A DNA stretch of 64,000 bases from Alopecurus myosuroides (taxonomy: Eukaryota; Streptophyta; Magnoliopsida; Poales; Poaceae): NCBI GenBank assembly GCA_028641055.1, contig CM054060.1, positions 243,068,833-243,132,832 on the forward strand, read 5' to 3'. Under the pieces are notes generated by a model. That model did not search any database, was not told the DNA's origin, and was given only the letters and a program-made list of their open reading frames with translations. The translations under genes were made by a program, and so were the position numbers. Positions 45,101 to 54,252 of the stretch are shown piece after piece; within the stretch, counting starts at the first letter, position 1, and each line of letters begins with the position of its first letter.

Positions 45101-46522
45101 ATAGACTATCTGGCCGGAAGGGTGGAACAGAGTTATTGACTTTTGAGCACAGTCAATTTTAGCTTCATTGGCCTTCAACCAATCCATGCCAAGGATGACA
45201 TCAATGTCTGAATTGCCAAGCAGAATGAGGGAAGCAAGGAATATGTGACCTCCAATTAAGATCTGATTCTCATGACTGATCTTGGAAGTTTGCATAGTTG
45301 CTCCAGGAGAGTTTACTACTAGCGGGGAACCCAAACCAACAAAGGGGAGTTTACTTGTTGCCGCAAAGATCTTTGACACAAAGGAATGCGATGCTCCGGT
45401 ATCAAACAACACTTTAGCTGGGTTAGAGTTTACGGGTAATGTACCGAGAACAACGTCGGCAGATTCCTCAGCTGTGTCAACCTTGACGTGGTTCACCCTT
45501 GCGGTCCTCCCAACAGGCATGTTGTTGGTGTTGAAGGCCTTATGCGGAGGAGCGCGGACCATCGCCTGGTTGGTGTTGGGGCGAGGTGGTGGAGGAGGCA
45601 GCATCCTCTGAGTGCATTTATCTGCGTAGTGCCCAGTCTCCTTGCACTTGAAGCAAGTGACGATACGAGGAGGATCTGGCCTTGGCTGCGCCACTGGAAA
45701 CCTCTGCCCATGCATCTGAGCTGGGTTGGGTGGGCGGGGACCAAAGCCTGGAGAAGCTTGGGCATTTGGAGCCCTAGTGACAGCACTGTTTGGCACCCAG
45801 ATGCGGCGCTTCTGCGGAGGGGTGGTCATGTTGGAGGAGGAACCACCCTCACGCGAGTGCTTGCGCGACTCTTCGAACGCCTTGCGCCCATTCTCCTCAT
45901 TGAGCGCGGTGTTCACGAGCTCGACGAAGTCCTTGCACTTGATGTTTGTGAGAGCGTACTTCAGTTCCGGGTTAAAACCTCGGCGAAACCTTGCCATCTT
46001 CTTGGTCTCAGTAGACACCTCGTCTCCAGCATACCGAGCGAGGCGATTGAACTCGTTCTGGTAGCCGATGACGTCGAGCTTGCCCTGCTTCAGCGAGCAA
46101 AACTCTTCACGCATCCTCTCCATGAGACCATCGGGGATGTGGTACTTCAGAAAGGCATCCTTGAAGCAACCCCAAGTGATAGGATAGCCAGCTCTCATGG
46201 CCTGGTAGTTCTCCCACCACGAGGCCGCCTGACCCTTCAGTAGGTAAGCAGCATAGTTGACCTTGTCCTCTTCCGCAACATGAGCAATCTCCAGGGCTCT
46301 TGCTACGTCACGGATCCAGTCATCAGCATCCAGCGGCTCGCGTGTTGCCACGAAAGCCTTGGGACCCACACTGAGGAAGTCCTTGATGGTGACCCTCGGA
46401 GCAGTCTGGTGGTGGTGGTTCTGGTGGTTCTGAACCTGGACCATCTGAGCCATGACCTGAGTCATCTGAGTCAAGAGCTCAGCGATCGGCGGTGGCTCAG
46501 GCGTGTTCCTTGTTGGAGGCAT
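42131..46522 (-). CDS. Tekay gag-pol polyprotein, intact
   Basis: 1463 aa in a single frame. The gag capsid region is at about 60-220 and a CCHC zinc knuckle ([14 protein letters not shown]) at 290-303. Aspartic protease has DTGAS at 374-378. Reverse transcriptase spans about 545-720 with the catalytic YLDD at 685-688, and RNase H follows ([13 protein letters not shown] near 825). Integrase spans about 1075-1320, with an HHCC-type zinc region ([20 protein letters not shown], then CDVCQ) and DDE core segments (EMDFVTGFP and [12 protein letters not shown]). A chromodomain-like C-terminus is at about 1410-1463 ([20 protein letters not shown]). It makes the capsid and enzymes for copy-and-paste transposition in cytoplasmic particles. 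All visible catalytic motifs are intact and there is no stop or frameshift. The ORF ends 38 bp from the 3' LTR. Gag and pol are fused without a frameshift, normal for this lineage. Confidence 0.97.
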   Translation of the reverse strand: MPPTRNTPEPPPIAELLTQMTQVMAQMVQVQNHQNHHHQTAPRVTIKDFLSVGPKAFVATREPLDADDWIRDVARALEIAHVAEEDKVNYAAYLLKGQAASWWENYQAMRAGYPITWGCFKDAFLKYHIPDGLMERMREEFCSLKQGKLDVIGYQNEFNRLARYAGDEVSTETKKMARFRRGFNPELKYALTNIKCKDFVELVNTALNEENGRKAFEESRKHSREGGSSSNMTTPPQKRRIWVPNSAVTRAPNAQASPGFGPRPPNPAQMHGQRFPVAQPRPDPPRIVTCFKCKETGHYADKCTQRMLPPPPPRPNTNQAMVRAPPHKAFNTNNMPVGRTARVNHVKVDTAEESADVVLGTLPVNSNPAKVLFDTGASHSFVSKIFAATSKLPFVGLGSPLVVNSPGATMQTSKISHENQILIGGHIFLASLILLGNSDIDVILGMDWLKANEAKIDCAQKSITLFHPSGQIVYSPKESSSVQLYTLDAKPLPLLENVPVVCEFPNVFPEELPGMPPDRAVEFVIELEPGTAPISKHPYKIAPPELKLLKEQIDMYMEKGYIQPSSSAWGCPTLFVAKKDQTKRLVVDYRPLNEKTIKNKYPIPRIDDLFDQLAGASIFSKLDLRMGYHQIKIRKEDIPKTAFTTRYGLYEYTVMSFGLTNAPATFSRLMNSVFHEYLDKFVVVYLDDILVYSKSEEEHGEHLRLTLMKLREHRLYAKYSKCEFWIPEVAYLGHIISAKGIAIDPEKVKAIVDWKPPKTVKQVRSFLGLASYCRRFVQNFSKIAKPLTDLTKKDKKFVWTPQCDESFNLLKTKLTSTPVLVGPDTTKPFQIFCDASLQGLGAVLMQERQVVAYASRQLNPHEQNYPTHDLELAAVVFALKKWRQYLLGNKTEIFSDHKSLKYIFTQPDLNLRQRRWIEKIKDFDLTISYTPGKANVMADALSRKSYCNNLMIMDNQPPLHEEFQKLNLGLVPEGYLASLTASPTLEDKIRSEQLRDNEIKKIVEHIKEGNDKFKSFSIDDKGTVFFEGRIAVPQIQSLKDIILKEAHETPLSIHPGSTKMYQDLKTLYWWPGMKREIAQYVSECDVCQRVKAVHQKTAGLLQPLKIPEWKWDMIEMDFVTGFPKSKKGNDAIFVVIDRLTKVAHFFAVKETISASQLAELYTAKIVPLHGVPLEISSDRGSIFTSHFWKSFQEALGTKLLFSTAYHPQSQGQVERVNQILEDMLRACGLSFGMKWEDCLPYAEFSYNNSYQASLGMAPFEALYGRRCRSPINWSGAGERSLLGPDIVKEAEEKVRIIRDNLRIAQSRQKSYYDSKHRDMTYAPGDKAYLRVTPLRGTHRFGVKGKLAPRYIGPFNILSRRAENAYRLELPEKLSKVHDVFHVSQLKKCFKDPDRAVDHDSIKLQDDLSYEEHPVRILDETERKTRNKSTKFLKVQWSHHSDKEATWETEEDLRKKYPDLFFSQ

Positions 46523-46755
46523 CCTGAATTGAAAATCATTTTAGCACAACAATAGGAAGGGATGAACTCAGCAACCGAAAGAGAGATTATTCCGACGCAT
46601 GAATAGATAACCAACAGGTACATCATAGATTCGAGTACATCAGAATCTCACATGTTCAAATACATCAGAATATCCAAAAGACCCATACATGGTTCGAAAA
46701 CGAAAGGATAAACTAGACACAGCTAGTAACGGATACATCGGTACTCCCATGCTCA

Positions 46756-47559
46756 TCACGCAGGATGGCGGCGAGTACAGCGAGGAGGAGTCCGCTCACG
46801 GAAGTAAGTATCACGACGATCCATGTAGATAGGAACTGCTCGGAGAGGGACCTTCGGTGTGGTGAAGTAGAAAGCATCCTCTCCCTGTGCCCCAAAGAGA
46901 GGGATACCAGTGTAACCTGCTCCAAGGTTGAGAAGTGGACCCCTGATCGGCTCGTAACCTCCAGCATCTGGCAGAGGAAAACCCGCTGGCTGAGTGAAAC
47001 GCGCGAAGCGCTCGTCTCCAACGAAGTCTGTGGTGTACGTCGCCAGACGAGTGAGAGCAAGGTGGAGCTGCTCCCTGACTGAGGCTAACTCCTGAGTAAG
47101 TGCGGAAGCAACGGCGTCACTGTGCCTGACGAACTGAGCAGTGGTCTGCAGCCTGGAGCTATCAGTCTCGTAGGTATCCATGTCGCGGTGGACAGTGAAG
47201 TGAACTCCCGCTGCCGTGATGTAACCACGGGGGATGTGACGAAAACTGGACTTATCAAACCCCCAGTAGTCAGCACGTAGTACAGTGAGACCCACATACG
47301 CGACCTGCTGCACTGCCATGTCCACAGTGGTACCTACTGCCTCGTAGCGGTGGACTATGCTCCTGCCATCATCCGACACAATGTAGACGATGGCTCGGTA
47401 GAAAGTCTGGTCGAACTCGCGCTGGTGCTCGTAGACCTGGTACTCTGGTGCCCAACGGAACCCCAGATAGGTAACCATGTCCCTCAGCGTCTCCGGAAAA
47501 CCGGCAGTGTCTTCACAACGGGTCATCCGCACCACCTGCGGGTAGTAGCTGAGACCCAT
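46756..47559 (-). CDS. Extra 267-aa sense ORF between leader and gag
   Basis: The open frame starts 373 bp after the 5' LTR and stops 233 bp before the gag-pol start. I recognise no domain. The N-terminal part contains EDTAGFPETLRDMVTYLGFR and REFDQTFYRAIVYIVSDDGR. The middle is likely helical (VASALTQELASVREQLHLAL), and the C-terminal part is Pro/Arg-rich (YFRERTPPRCTRRHPA). Its length and protein-like composition argue against chance, and its position recalls the extra ORF upstream of gag in RIRE2-type elements, although it is not expected in a typical Tekay element. The start codon directly follows AATCTGCAG, which resembles a splice acceptor, so it could be joined to an LTR leader exon. 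Function is unknown; a structural or RNA-handling role would be speculation. Confidence 0.7.
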   Translation of the reverse strand: MGLSYYPQVVRMTRCEDTAGFPETLRDMVTYLGFRWAPEYQVYEHQREFDQTFYRAIVYIVSDDGRSIVHRYEAVGTTVDMAVQQVAYVGLTVLRADYWGFDKSSFRHIPRGYITAAGVHFTVHRDMDTYETDSSRLQTTAQFVRHSDAVASALTQELASVREQLHLALTRLATYTTDFVGDERFARFTQPAGFPLPDAGGYEPIRGPLLNLGAGYTGIPLFGAQGEDAFYFTTPKVPLRAVPIYMDRRDTYFRERTPPRCTRRHPA

Positions 47560-47918
47560 CTGCAGATTATTTTGGGAATTTGATTAGACTCCGGTAGAAA
47601 CAATGGAAGTGGAAACAACAACAAGTTTCAATGGACGATAGGTTCTTGAGAGAAAGCATGATATTGAAGCAACATCGGGAAAACGAGACCAAAAACCTGA
47701 GGTACTAAGGAGAACCCAAAACACGTGAAATCCTAACTTGAAAGTTTAGGTGAGAACAGAAAACAACGTTGCACTTCCTTACCAGAAAAGGGTGGGTGGG
47801 TGGGGAAAGAAGAAAAATGGCAGAATTCCTACTCTCACGCTTCATTTTTCCTATGTAGCTACAAAATAGTTTCTAGACTCAACCGCGACCAGTAAAAAGG
47901 GATCCTACAGGCAGACAT
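47560..47918 (-). other. Untranslated leader of the Tekay element
   Basis: Region between the primer site and the extra ORF. About 230 bp of it align by eye with the leader of the second Tekay element (59204-59400), which shows that the two are related subfamilies. Confidence 0.7.
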
Positions 47919-47930
47919 GCTCTGATACCA
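47919..47930 (-). promoter_or_regulatory. Primer-binding site, initiator tRNA-Met type
   Basis: TGGTATCAGAGC on the minus strand, two bases inside the 5' LTR. This is the standard minus-strand primer site complementary to the 3' end of plant initiator tRNA-Met. Confidence 0.95.
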
Positions 47931-48409
47931 TTTGTCGCACCCCGGTTTCTAGAGGATACTCATCGCACGAACTGGAAGTCAGGTGCTTGGATTATGGGGC
48001 ATACCTGCTCCCACGTCCCAGCTTCCTGGTAGGCCTGCGCTTATGCGCGACAACACAAGCCCTGCTTCCACCGTCGAAGTAAACTATCCGCTAGGAACCT
48101 AAGGCACTACTGTCGACGTACTTCATATTCAAGCACGCACTGTACGTCAACAGCTTGGAACGAAATGATAGCACAAACTGTCTCTAAGACACAAAAGAAT
48201 GAAATAAGTTTGCAAATAGCCTTCACTAAGGCAGAGATAGCAAAACACTCATCCAGAGGACACATGTCCCAACATATCATTCATTACATCAGCGGAAGCA
48301 AATCAAAGGGGTCTGAGTACAGACAAATCCAAGGCTTAAGAAGCCGGAGAAAATAAAGAAAACGAAGCCCATCCACGTAGGTCCTGGATCCTGCCCGGGG
48401 TCCAGCCAA

Positions 48410-49801
48410 CTACTCGTCTGCAGCGTCGTCAAACTCCACGAAGTAGCCATCCTGGTGATCATCGTAGCCGTAGTCGTACTCTGCGTAAACCACAGCCCCA
48501 ACGGGGTCAGTACATCCAAGTACTGGCAAGCAAGACTCACATTTCATCAAGGAGTTACCCGTCAACACAAACCGGGATGCTTGGGATCAACGGAAGAAGA
48601 TAGGTATTATAAAAGCTGCAGCGGCTGCTCTAACCAACTACAGAAGATACTAAAAGTTCCGGCTAATAGAAAAGATAAGATCGAGGAATTGTAACCAACT
48701 GAAAAGTAACTTCAAACAAACCCGTCCTGGATCTCGCCCCTTATCCGAAGAAGCAACCCGAGGATAACTCACACCGTTATAATAAGGTGAATCAAGTTAT
48801 TGTGTGAATAACCTATTACTAGTCAAGTTATTATTCATTGGGTGAAACATGATTGTTATTATGTTTAATTTGTCCTGAGTACTTGTTAGCCAGTACTTTC
48901 ACCAAGTAATCCATAACCGCGGAAAACACGGCTTCTCGAGAAGATTTATCCCTGCAGGGGTGCACCATAGTAACCGTACACGTAAGAATATCCCGCCAGA
49001 TGGGAATCAAACCCACCAAGCGAAACACTCAACACAACCAACTGTTCTTCGCATCAAGCCCAAAGCACCGCGTGCTGTGCGTGCGCGGCTAATCGAGCCC
49101 CCCGAAGAAAAGGAGGACCCTCATAGCACTGGAAGACCACGCCGCCCTAAATGCCGACTACAAAAGTTCCACCCTGGCCTCGGGTTCGTACCTGCATATG
49201 ATGCAGCAAATGGAAAGCCCGAACTAGTACGGCGATTTGGACGAGATGCGAATCGAGTCAAGTTGAGGGGGGCGCCCATACTCGCTTCCCACATGCGGGT
49301 AGTGCGCTCATCATGGATCAGTAGACAAGACCCTTTTCCTATTAGGGTCGACACTAGCAGGCCTCAAAACCACAAAGGGCCTCCTGCCGGTGCCTTATCA
49401 TCAAATTATTATTAACAGCAGCATTAACAGGATTGATTGATTAACATCGAGCCCCCGGAACGATAACAGATAATAACAGCACGTTAGTAAAAGAAGTAAC
49501 CGACAACAGGCTCGAGCAAAAGCAACCCTAAGCATGCTAGTTAAGAACAGGCACAAGCAAAGGCTGTAGGTATGGAGGTGAGGCAATATCATTGGTTCAG
49601 GGAATCATGTGATGGGTTCGGAGAACAAGCATCGATTCATAGGGCTAGCAGAAATAGACAAAAGGATAGTATCGACAACAAGTGTGGAAGAGAACTCGAT
49701 GACTCATGTGAGTGATAACTTGCCTGGAAGCTCAGCAGCCGGGTACTGGGCTAGGTCCTGGGTAGTGGTGTCGTAAGGCTCGTCGGTACCAACGTCGTCG
49801 T
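48410..49801 (-). other. Candidate spliced acidic micro-ORF inside the Tekay LTR
   Basis: Two putative exons, 49801-49724 and 48480-48410, joined across a 1243-bp intron with a GC-AG border pair (CCAG|GCAAGT ... TTTACGCAG|AG). The first is preceded by a strong pyrimidine tract and TTAG. The phase matches: the spliced frame reads DDVGTDEPYDTTTQDLAQYP then GYFVEFDDAADE and a stop. The related LTR at 57350-58719 encodes similar blocks (ELAQYQA and GGYYVEYDETADE). No upstream coding exon with an ATG was fixed, so this could instead be a relic of captured coding sequence. Confidence 0.4.
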
Positions 49802-50825
49802 CTAAGCGAGAAGAAGCAAAAACAACAACGAAGGAAGACGGCAATCAATACATGGCATATGTGCACAAACATTGGGATGATGCATGTCATGTTTAATAGA
49901 TGCACCAAAATAATTTACTTGATATGAAACACAAGTTTAAATGGATTCCATATGCAAAGGTTGCATATGGAAGTCCATGTTTTGGAGTTGAATTAATTGT
50001 TCTATCACTAATCATTAGGTGTAGTTGAGTTAGCATGATGCATGCATGATGAATAACAAGAAGATAACAATTTAAGTGCAATAGGAAAGATAGTTAGCCA
50101 TTTTTAGAAAACATTAATAAGTTTGGAAATTATTGGTACTTAATGAGGTTGAACAAGTAGTGGTTGTTATCAACAAGTTAAAGTGTGCAAAACAAATAAC
50201 AAAGTTGATAATTGAAAAGGTTATCAAATTTTAGTTGGATTACATGTTTCACATTTTGAAATTGGACTTTGGATTATTTAATTAGGAATTAAACAATATT
50301 AAACAATTTTTAATTGCATTAATCAAGATTTAAATTGTTTAGGCAATTTAAATTATTCAAACCAGAAAAAAACAATTATATTTGAATAGCTTAGTTAAAA
50401 TGGTATTGAAAACATATTTTATTTGCATGATTTGGACTTATGAATAATTAGTTATTGAATTTAGCAAAATACAATTGAAATGATTTAAATTTGAATTTGA
50501 ATTGTAATTTGAAAGTTCAAAACAGAACACAAGTTGGATATTTGGAAAGATTATAAAATTTGGATCAGAATACATATAAGGTTTGTATTTATTGGAATTA
50601 TGAAACAAAAGATATGGAATTTAGAAGTTTATAAACAAATCTGTTATTTAAAAGTGGTTTTGGAAAATAAGGAATTCGCAGAAACCTTTTTCTACCCAGC
50701 TGGTAGCTAGCCACTGCCTCTGCCCGTGGGCCTAGCCAGCGTGGCGCTGAGCAGATGCTTGCGTGGCCACGGGGGACTATGACAGTGGGCCTGGCTGCTG
50801 TGGAAGAAATTCCACAAAAAAAAAG

Positions 50826-50892
50826 GTGGGGCTTGCGGATCGAACCCGCGCCCTGCTTCAGAGTTTCAGAGATGCTACCAGCTGCGCTGCGA
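50826..50892 (-). ncRNA. tRNA-like Pol III promoter segment in the Tekay LTR
   Basis: On the minus strand, GCGCAGCTGGTAGC (50887-50874) matches a tRNA A box. GGTTCGATCC (50846-50837) matches a B box 27 bases on, and a run of nine T follows CCCCACC, as in a Pol III terminator. The acceptor stem does not close, so this is not a functional tRNA gene. The 3' LTR copy (40490-40550) has one B-box-flanking change. Confidence 0.5.
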
Positions 50893-51597
50893 ATGCGTGT
50901 TTGACAGTAAGGGGAACGCATTCAGGTTATTGTTCAGACCAAAGATAACTGAACCTGACGAGCAAACATTTGCTCGTCCGTCAGAACAGAACTCGCCGGA
51001 GCTGATCCACGTCTGCGAGCGTTGTGGTGGTGCGTGGTCTTGCAGATGGATGCGCACAGGTGCAAGGACTAGATGCAAGGAGGGAGGAGGAGGCATCGGT
51101 GCTCACCACCGGAGTAATTCGACGCAGAGGCTGACGGTGACGTTGGCTGACGTTGGTGGCTGCGGCGAGGAAGTAGACGGCGCCGTCGACGTGGTGCTCC
51201 TCCGGTGGCGCTCGCGTGTCCGTGACGTAGAGGAAGCAGCGGCGCAACGATCCCAGCAACAGCTCGATGGCGAGGTGCCCTGCAACGTCGGTGAGAACCA
51301 CGGGTTCAGAACATGGCGCGCGGTGGCCGGAGAAGGAAGTGGACCGCGGCGTCGATCTGCGACTCACCGTGCCTGTTTCTGGTGTCCAAGAGTGAGAAGA
51401 GAGAGCGGTGAAGCGACCTCGAGGTTCAGGTAGGGTGGAAGGTGGTCATGGCGTCGTCGCGGTGGCCGGATTCAGAGAAGGTCATCCGGCGAGCTAGCAG
51501 CAGAAGAGGAAAAACGTCGAGGTGGAAGCGATTGGCGGCGGCGGAGCGAGGAGAGGAAACCTAGGGGGGCTAGGGCTGGTGCCTGGTGCCCTAGGAG

Positions 51598-51604
51598 CTT
51601 TATA
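51598..51604 (-). promoter_or_regulatory. TATA box of the Tekay 5' LTR
   Basis: TATAAAG on the minus strand in the context CGCCTCTATAAAGCTCC, followed by a leader with CCCTAG motifs. The same box occurs at 41259-41265 in the 3' LTR. Confidence 0.7.
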
Positions 51605-52430
51605 GAGGCGCGGAGTCGCCTGGTGGCCGCCGGAATCGCGTCGGGGTTGCGGTGGCACCGGAGGATTGCCGCCGTACTGCTTGAGGAAGGAGAAATAGAA
51701 GGCTGGCACGGATCTCCAAGCGTTAAGTGGCTGCTTGGCGGGCTGGGCCTGGCGCGCGCGGTAGATAGGTGGGTTGGGTTGGGTTTCTGCTGCGCGCGCG
51801 GTAGGTTTCGTTTCTTTTTTCTTTTTCCTTCTTTTTTTTTGTAGTTTTAGCTTTTGGATAGAAAAGGTAGGTTTTTGTTGAGACAAAAAATTGGAAAAAA
51901 ATTGGATAAGTTCCTTAGGTAAAAAGCGACCACTTGGTAGTTTTTGTTTTCAAAAACTTAGTTGTTTGCTTGCTGTTTTAAAATTGAACCAAATTTAATT
52001 GAAATTTGCAATAATAATTAATATTAGATAATAAACCATTTTCAATAGGGTTTCCCCTAGGGTTTAGAATGTTTTTAATGAATTCCAAATAGTGGTGAAC
52101 TTCATGGATTCAAAAGTGTATTGATTTGGGAGTTTGTTTGACTTTGGAAAAGATTTGGAAATAATTGATTAATTTGGTTAATTGAAGTAAGCAACAATTT
52201 AATAGTTGATCCAATATGAAATAATTGGAAGCAAAAGATGTTTTTGGATTTTGCAATTCATTATTTGAAAGAAAAGTAACAGACAAGTGTGAAAACAAAG
52301 GTTGATTAAGTTTGGCTTTTATTATGAAAACAATGCAACCAGAAATAAATATGGGGATGATGACATGATGCATTGCTTAAAATAAAACAAGAAGTAAAAC
52401 AACTAGGGGTTTTCATACTTGGATGTTACA

Positions 52431-53227
52431 CCCCGCCCCTCGAACCAACGCCCTCGAACGGCGACCCCTCGAACGCGTCGCCCTCGAACGGCGACCCCTC
52501 GAACGCGCCGCCCTCGAACGGCGACCCCTCGCTCGCTCCCGTGGCCAGATTCGCCGCCGGCGAGACCACAGTGGCCGTGGCCTCCTCCCCATCTCCGTTC
52601 CCTCCCCAGTGGCCGGAATCGCCGGAATCGCCGGAGACCGAGAGCCTAAACTGCCACCGCCGGCCACCGTGTGACGCCAGGGGTGACGTCATCATGACGT
52701 CACCTGGCCACGTGTTGGCGTGATTTTTTTTAATGACGTCATCGTGACACGTGGGGCCCACTGTATATGGAATTACAGAACATAATTAAATCTTCTAAAT
52801 TAAAAAACTTTTAATTTATAATTCCAAAAATTATGGAAAAATATGCAAAATGTTCACAAAAATGTAAGCTATCTGTTTATATCATTTTCAATCATGTTTG
52901 ACAAAGTTCAAAATGAGACCATATTTGAATTTGAATTAAATTCATTAAAATAATGAAAATAAGTTTTAATTCAATAAATTCAGAATATTAAGTGTAATAT
53001 ACCAAAATGACCAGGAAAGCAAATGCAACCTAGCTATGGGGTTCTCCAAGTCATTTGAGCAACTAATCTTGGACACACCTCTAAAGTATGGTTTTCCCCC
53101 TCCGGTGGTCATCGTTCTTCCACCCAAAACCCTAGCAATCTGTTTTCCCTCCTTCTACGACAATATTTGCTAAGTCTCCTATATACTTAATTAATTTTTA
53201 CTACATGCATGCCTGCAGGAGTGACAT
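52431..53227 (+). other. CACTA leader and intron region upstream of the TNPA-like start
   Basis: Continuation of the CACTA after the Tekay insertion. GC-rich sequence to about 52690, including a 30-bp tandem repeat at 52450-52539 (three copies with CCCTCGAACGGCGACCCCTC), is followed by AT-rich sequence that looks like a leader intron ending CATGCCTGCAG at 53219. The ATG follows nine bases later. Confidence 0.6.
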
Positions 53228-54252
53228 ATGGCGGACAATAGAGCCTTGACGGATCATGATGCTGAAGGTTTTATATTAGATATGATAGCCGAAGAACATG
53301 ATGTAGTCTCTTCTTATCTGAACCTTGATGATCAAGAACGTGAAGGAACGGACATTGTTGATGATCAAACAGATGAAGGAACGGACATTGTCGATGAGCA
53401 AGGAGGTGAAGGAATGGACATTGATGACGGAGGTCAACCGTCGACAAACGACGATCTCCAATTGCAAAGAACAACCACCTCCGGCGAGGTATATATATAT
53501 ATACATTGAGCCTCTCGTGATACAAACTTCCTGAAATGTGAATACATATGCACTAACGCGCGCGACTCTCTTTCTTATTTTAGCCCTCGGCCGGATCGAG
53601 TACGACAAAACGTGGCAAATCCAAGGCGATGAAAGAAGGAGAAACATATACCATCGAATCAGTTGGTGAAACCGGCAAGCCCCTACAGCACACCACAAAG
53701 TTTATCAACCAATGCGGATTCATTGTTAGAGACAACGTCCCGATCACCGTCCAGGAATGGAAGGAGCCAAAGAAAGCACGTCTTGGTTTCAGTTATGTCG
53801 ACAAGAGAACGAAAAAGGATATGTTCAGAAAGCTTATGGTACATTTCATTCTACCTCCGGAATACAACAAAAAAGATGAATTCGGTAACGAGATTCCGGG
53901 TGGACGTCAGAGGAGGAGGCTAGTCAAAGAGTTCGTCCTTCAGAAAATGGCCGAAGCATTCCGGAACTTCAAGAAAAAATTGTTCCGTGAATATATCAGC
54001 AAGAGCAAGACTCCGATTTTCACTGGACAATATGAGAAACTGAGAGATGATTGGCCAGAATTTGTGACGCAGAAGAAATCGGAGCATTTCAAGGAAATAT
54101 CAAAAAAAAAAATAAGGTTAATGCGGATAAGAAACAGTACCATCATGTTATGGGGCCAGGAGGATACCACGTTTCGGCGCCTAAGTGGCAGGCGATGGAG
54201 GACGGCCTGAGGGAAAGAGGAATCCCTCTAGGTACAGATGGATGGGACGAAA
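53228..54252 (+). pseudogene. TNPA-like CACTA gene (PF03004), frameshifted and split by an LTR element
   Basis: Exon 1 is 53228-53488 (87 codons, acidic, with repeats of EGTDIVDDQ type). The intron ends TTATTTTAG and exon 2 begins at 53584, in phase. Exon 2 encodes the 'plant transposase (Ptta/En/Spm)' type region, with KFINQCGFIVRDN, KARLGFSYVDKRTKKDMFRK and KKLFREYISKSKTPIF. TNPA-type proteins bind subterminal motifs of CACTA ends and help bring them together. An indel in the A-run near 54103-54113 shifts the frame; the next frame continues with the family sequence (QYHHVMGPGGYHVSAPKWQA). The gene is cut at 54252 by the second Tekay element, and the rest should lie beyond 64000. The exon 1 acidic repeat has three units of about 11-13 residues. 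Confidence 0.85.

Larger units (their letters stand above)
37594..52430 (-). mobile_element. Complete Tekay-lineage (chromovirus) Ty3/gypsy retrotransposon
   Basis: Two 4.5-kb LTRs (37594-42092 and 47933-52430) with TG...CA ends and the 5-bp target duplication CCCCG (37589-37593 and 52431-52435). On the minus strand the 5' LTR is 47933-52430. The primer site TGGTATCAGAGC (tRNA-iMet) follows after two bases, and the purine tract AAGGGGGGGCG precedes the 3' LTR. The interior is 5.84 kb: leader, a 267-aa ORF, then one uninterrupted gag-pol. The C-terminal chromodomain and the very long LTRs point to the Tekay (Del) lineage. I count about 20 LTR substitutions in 4.5 kb (about 0.4 percent), roughly 0.2 million years at 1.3e-8 per site per year. 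Every part needed for transposition appears present. It splits the leader of the CACTA TNPA-like gene. Confidence 0.96.
47933..52430 (-). repeat. 5' LTR of the Tekay element
   Basis: 4498 bp, with about 20 substitutions relative to the 3' LTR by eye. The promoter lies about 0.83 kb from the LTR start (TATA at 51598-51604), so the transcribed R-U5 part is unusually long at about 3.6 kb. Confidence 0.96.

Noticed and set aside
43238..46243. Plus-strand frames opposite gag-pol, up to 251 residues
   Set aside because: They are shadows of the 1463-aa polyprotein in the complementary strand and have no independent support.
50826..50892. Functional tRNA gene in the Tekay LTR
   Set aside because: A and B boxes are present, but no acceptor stem pairs and the anticodon arm is not convincing.
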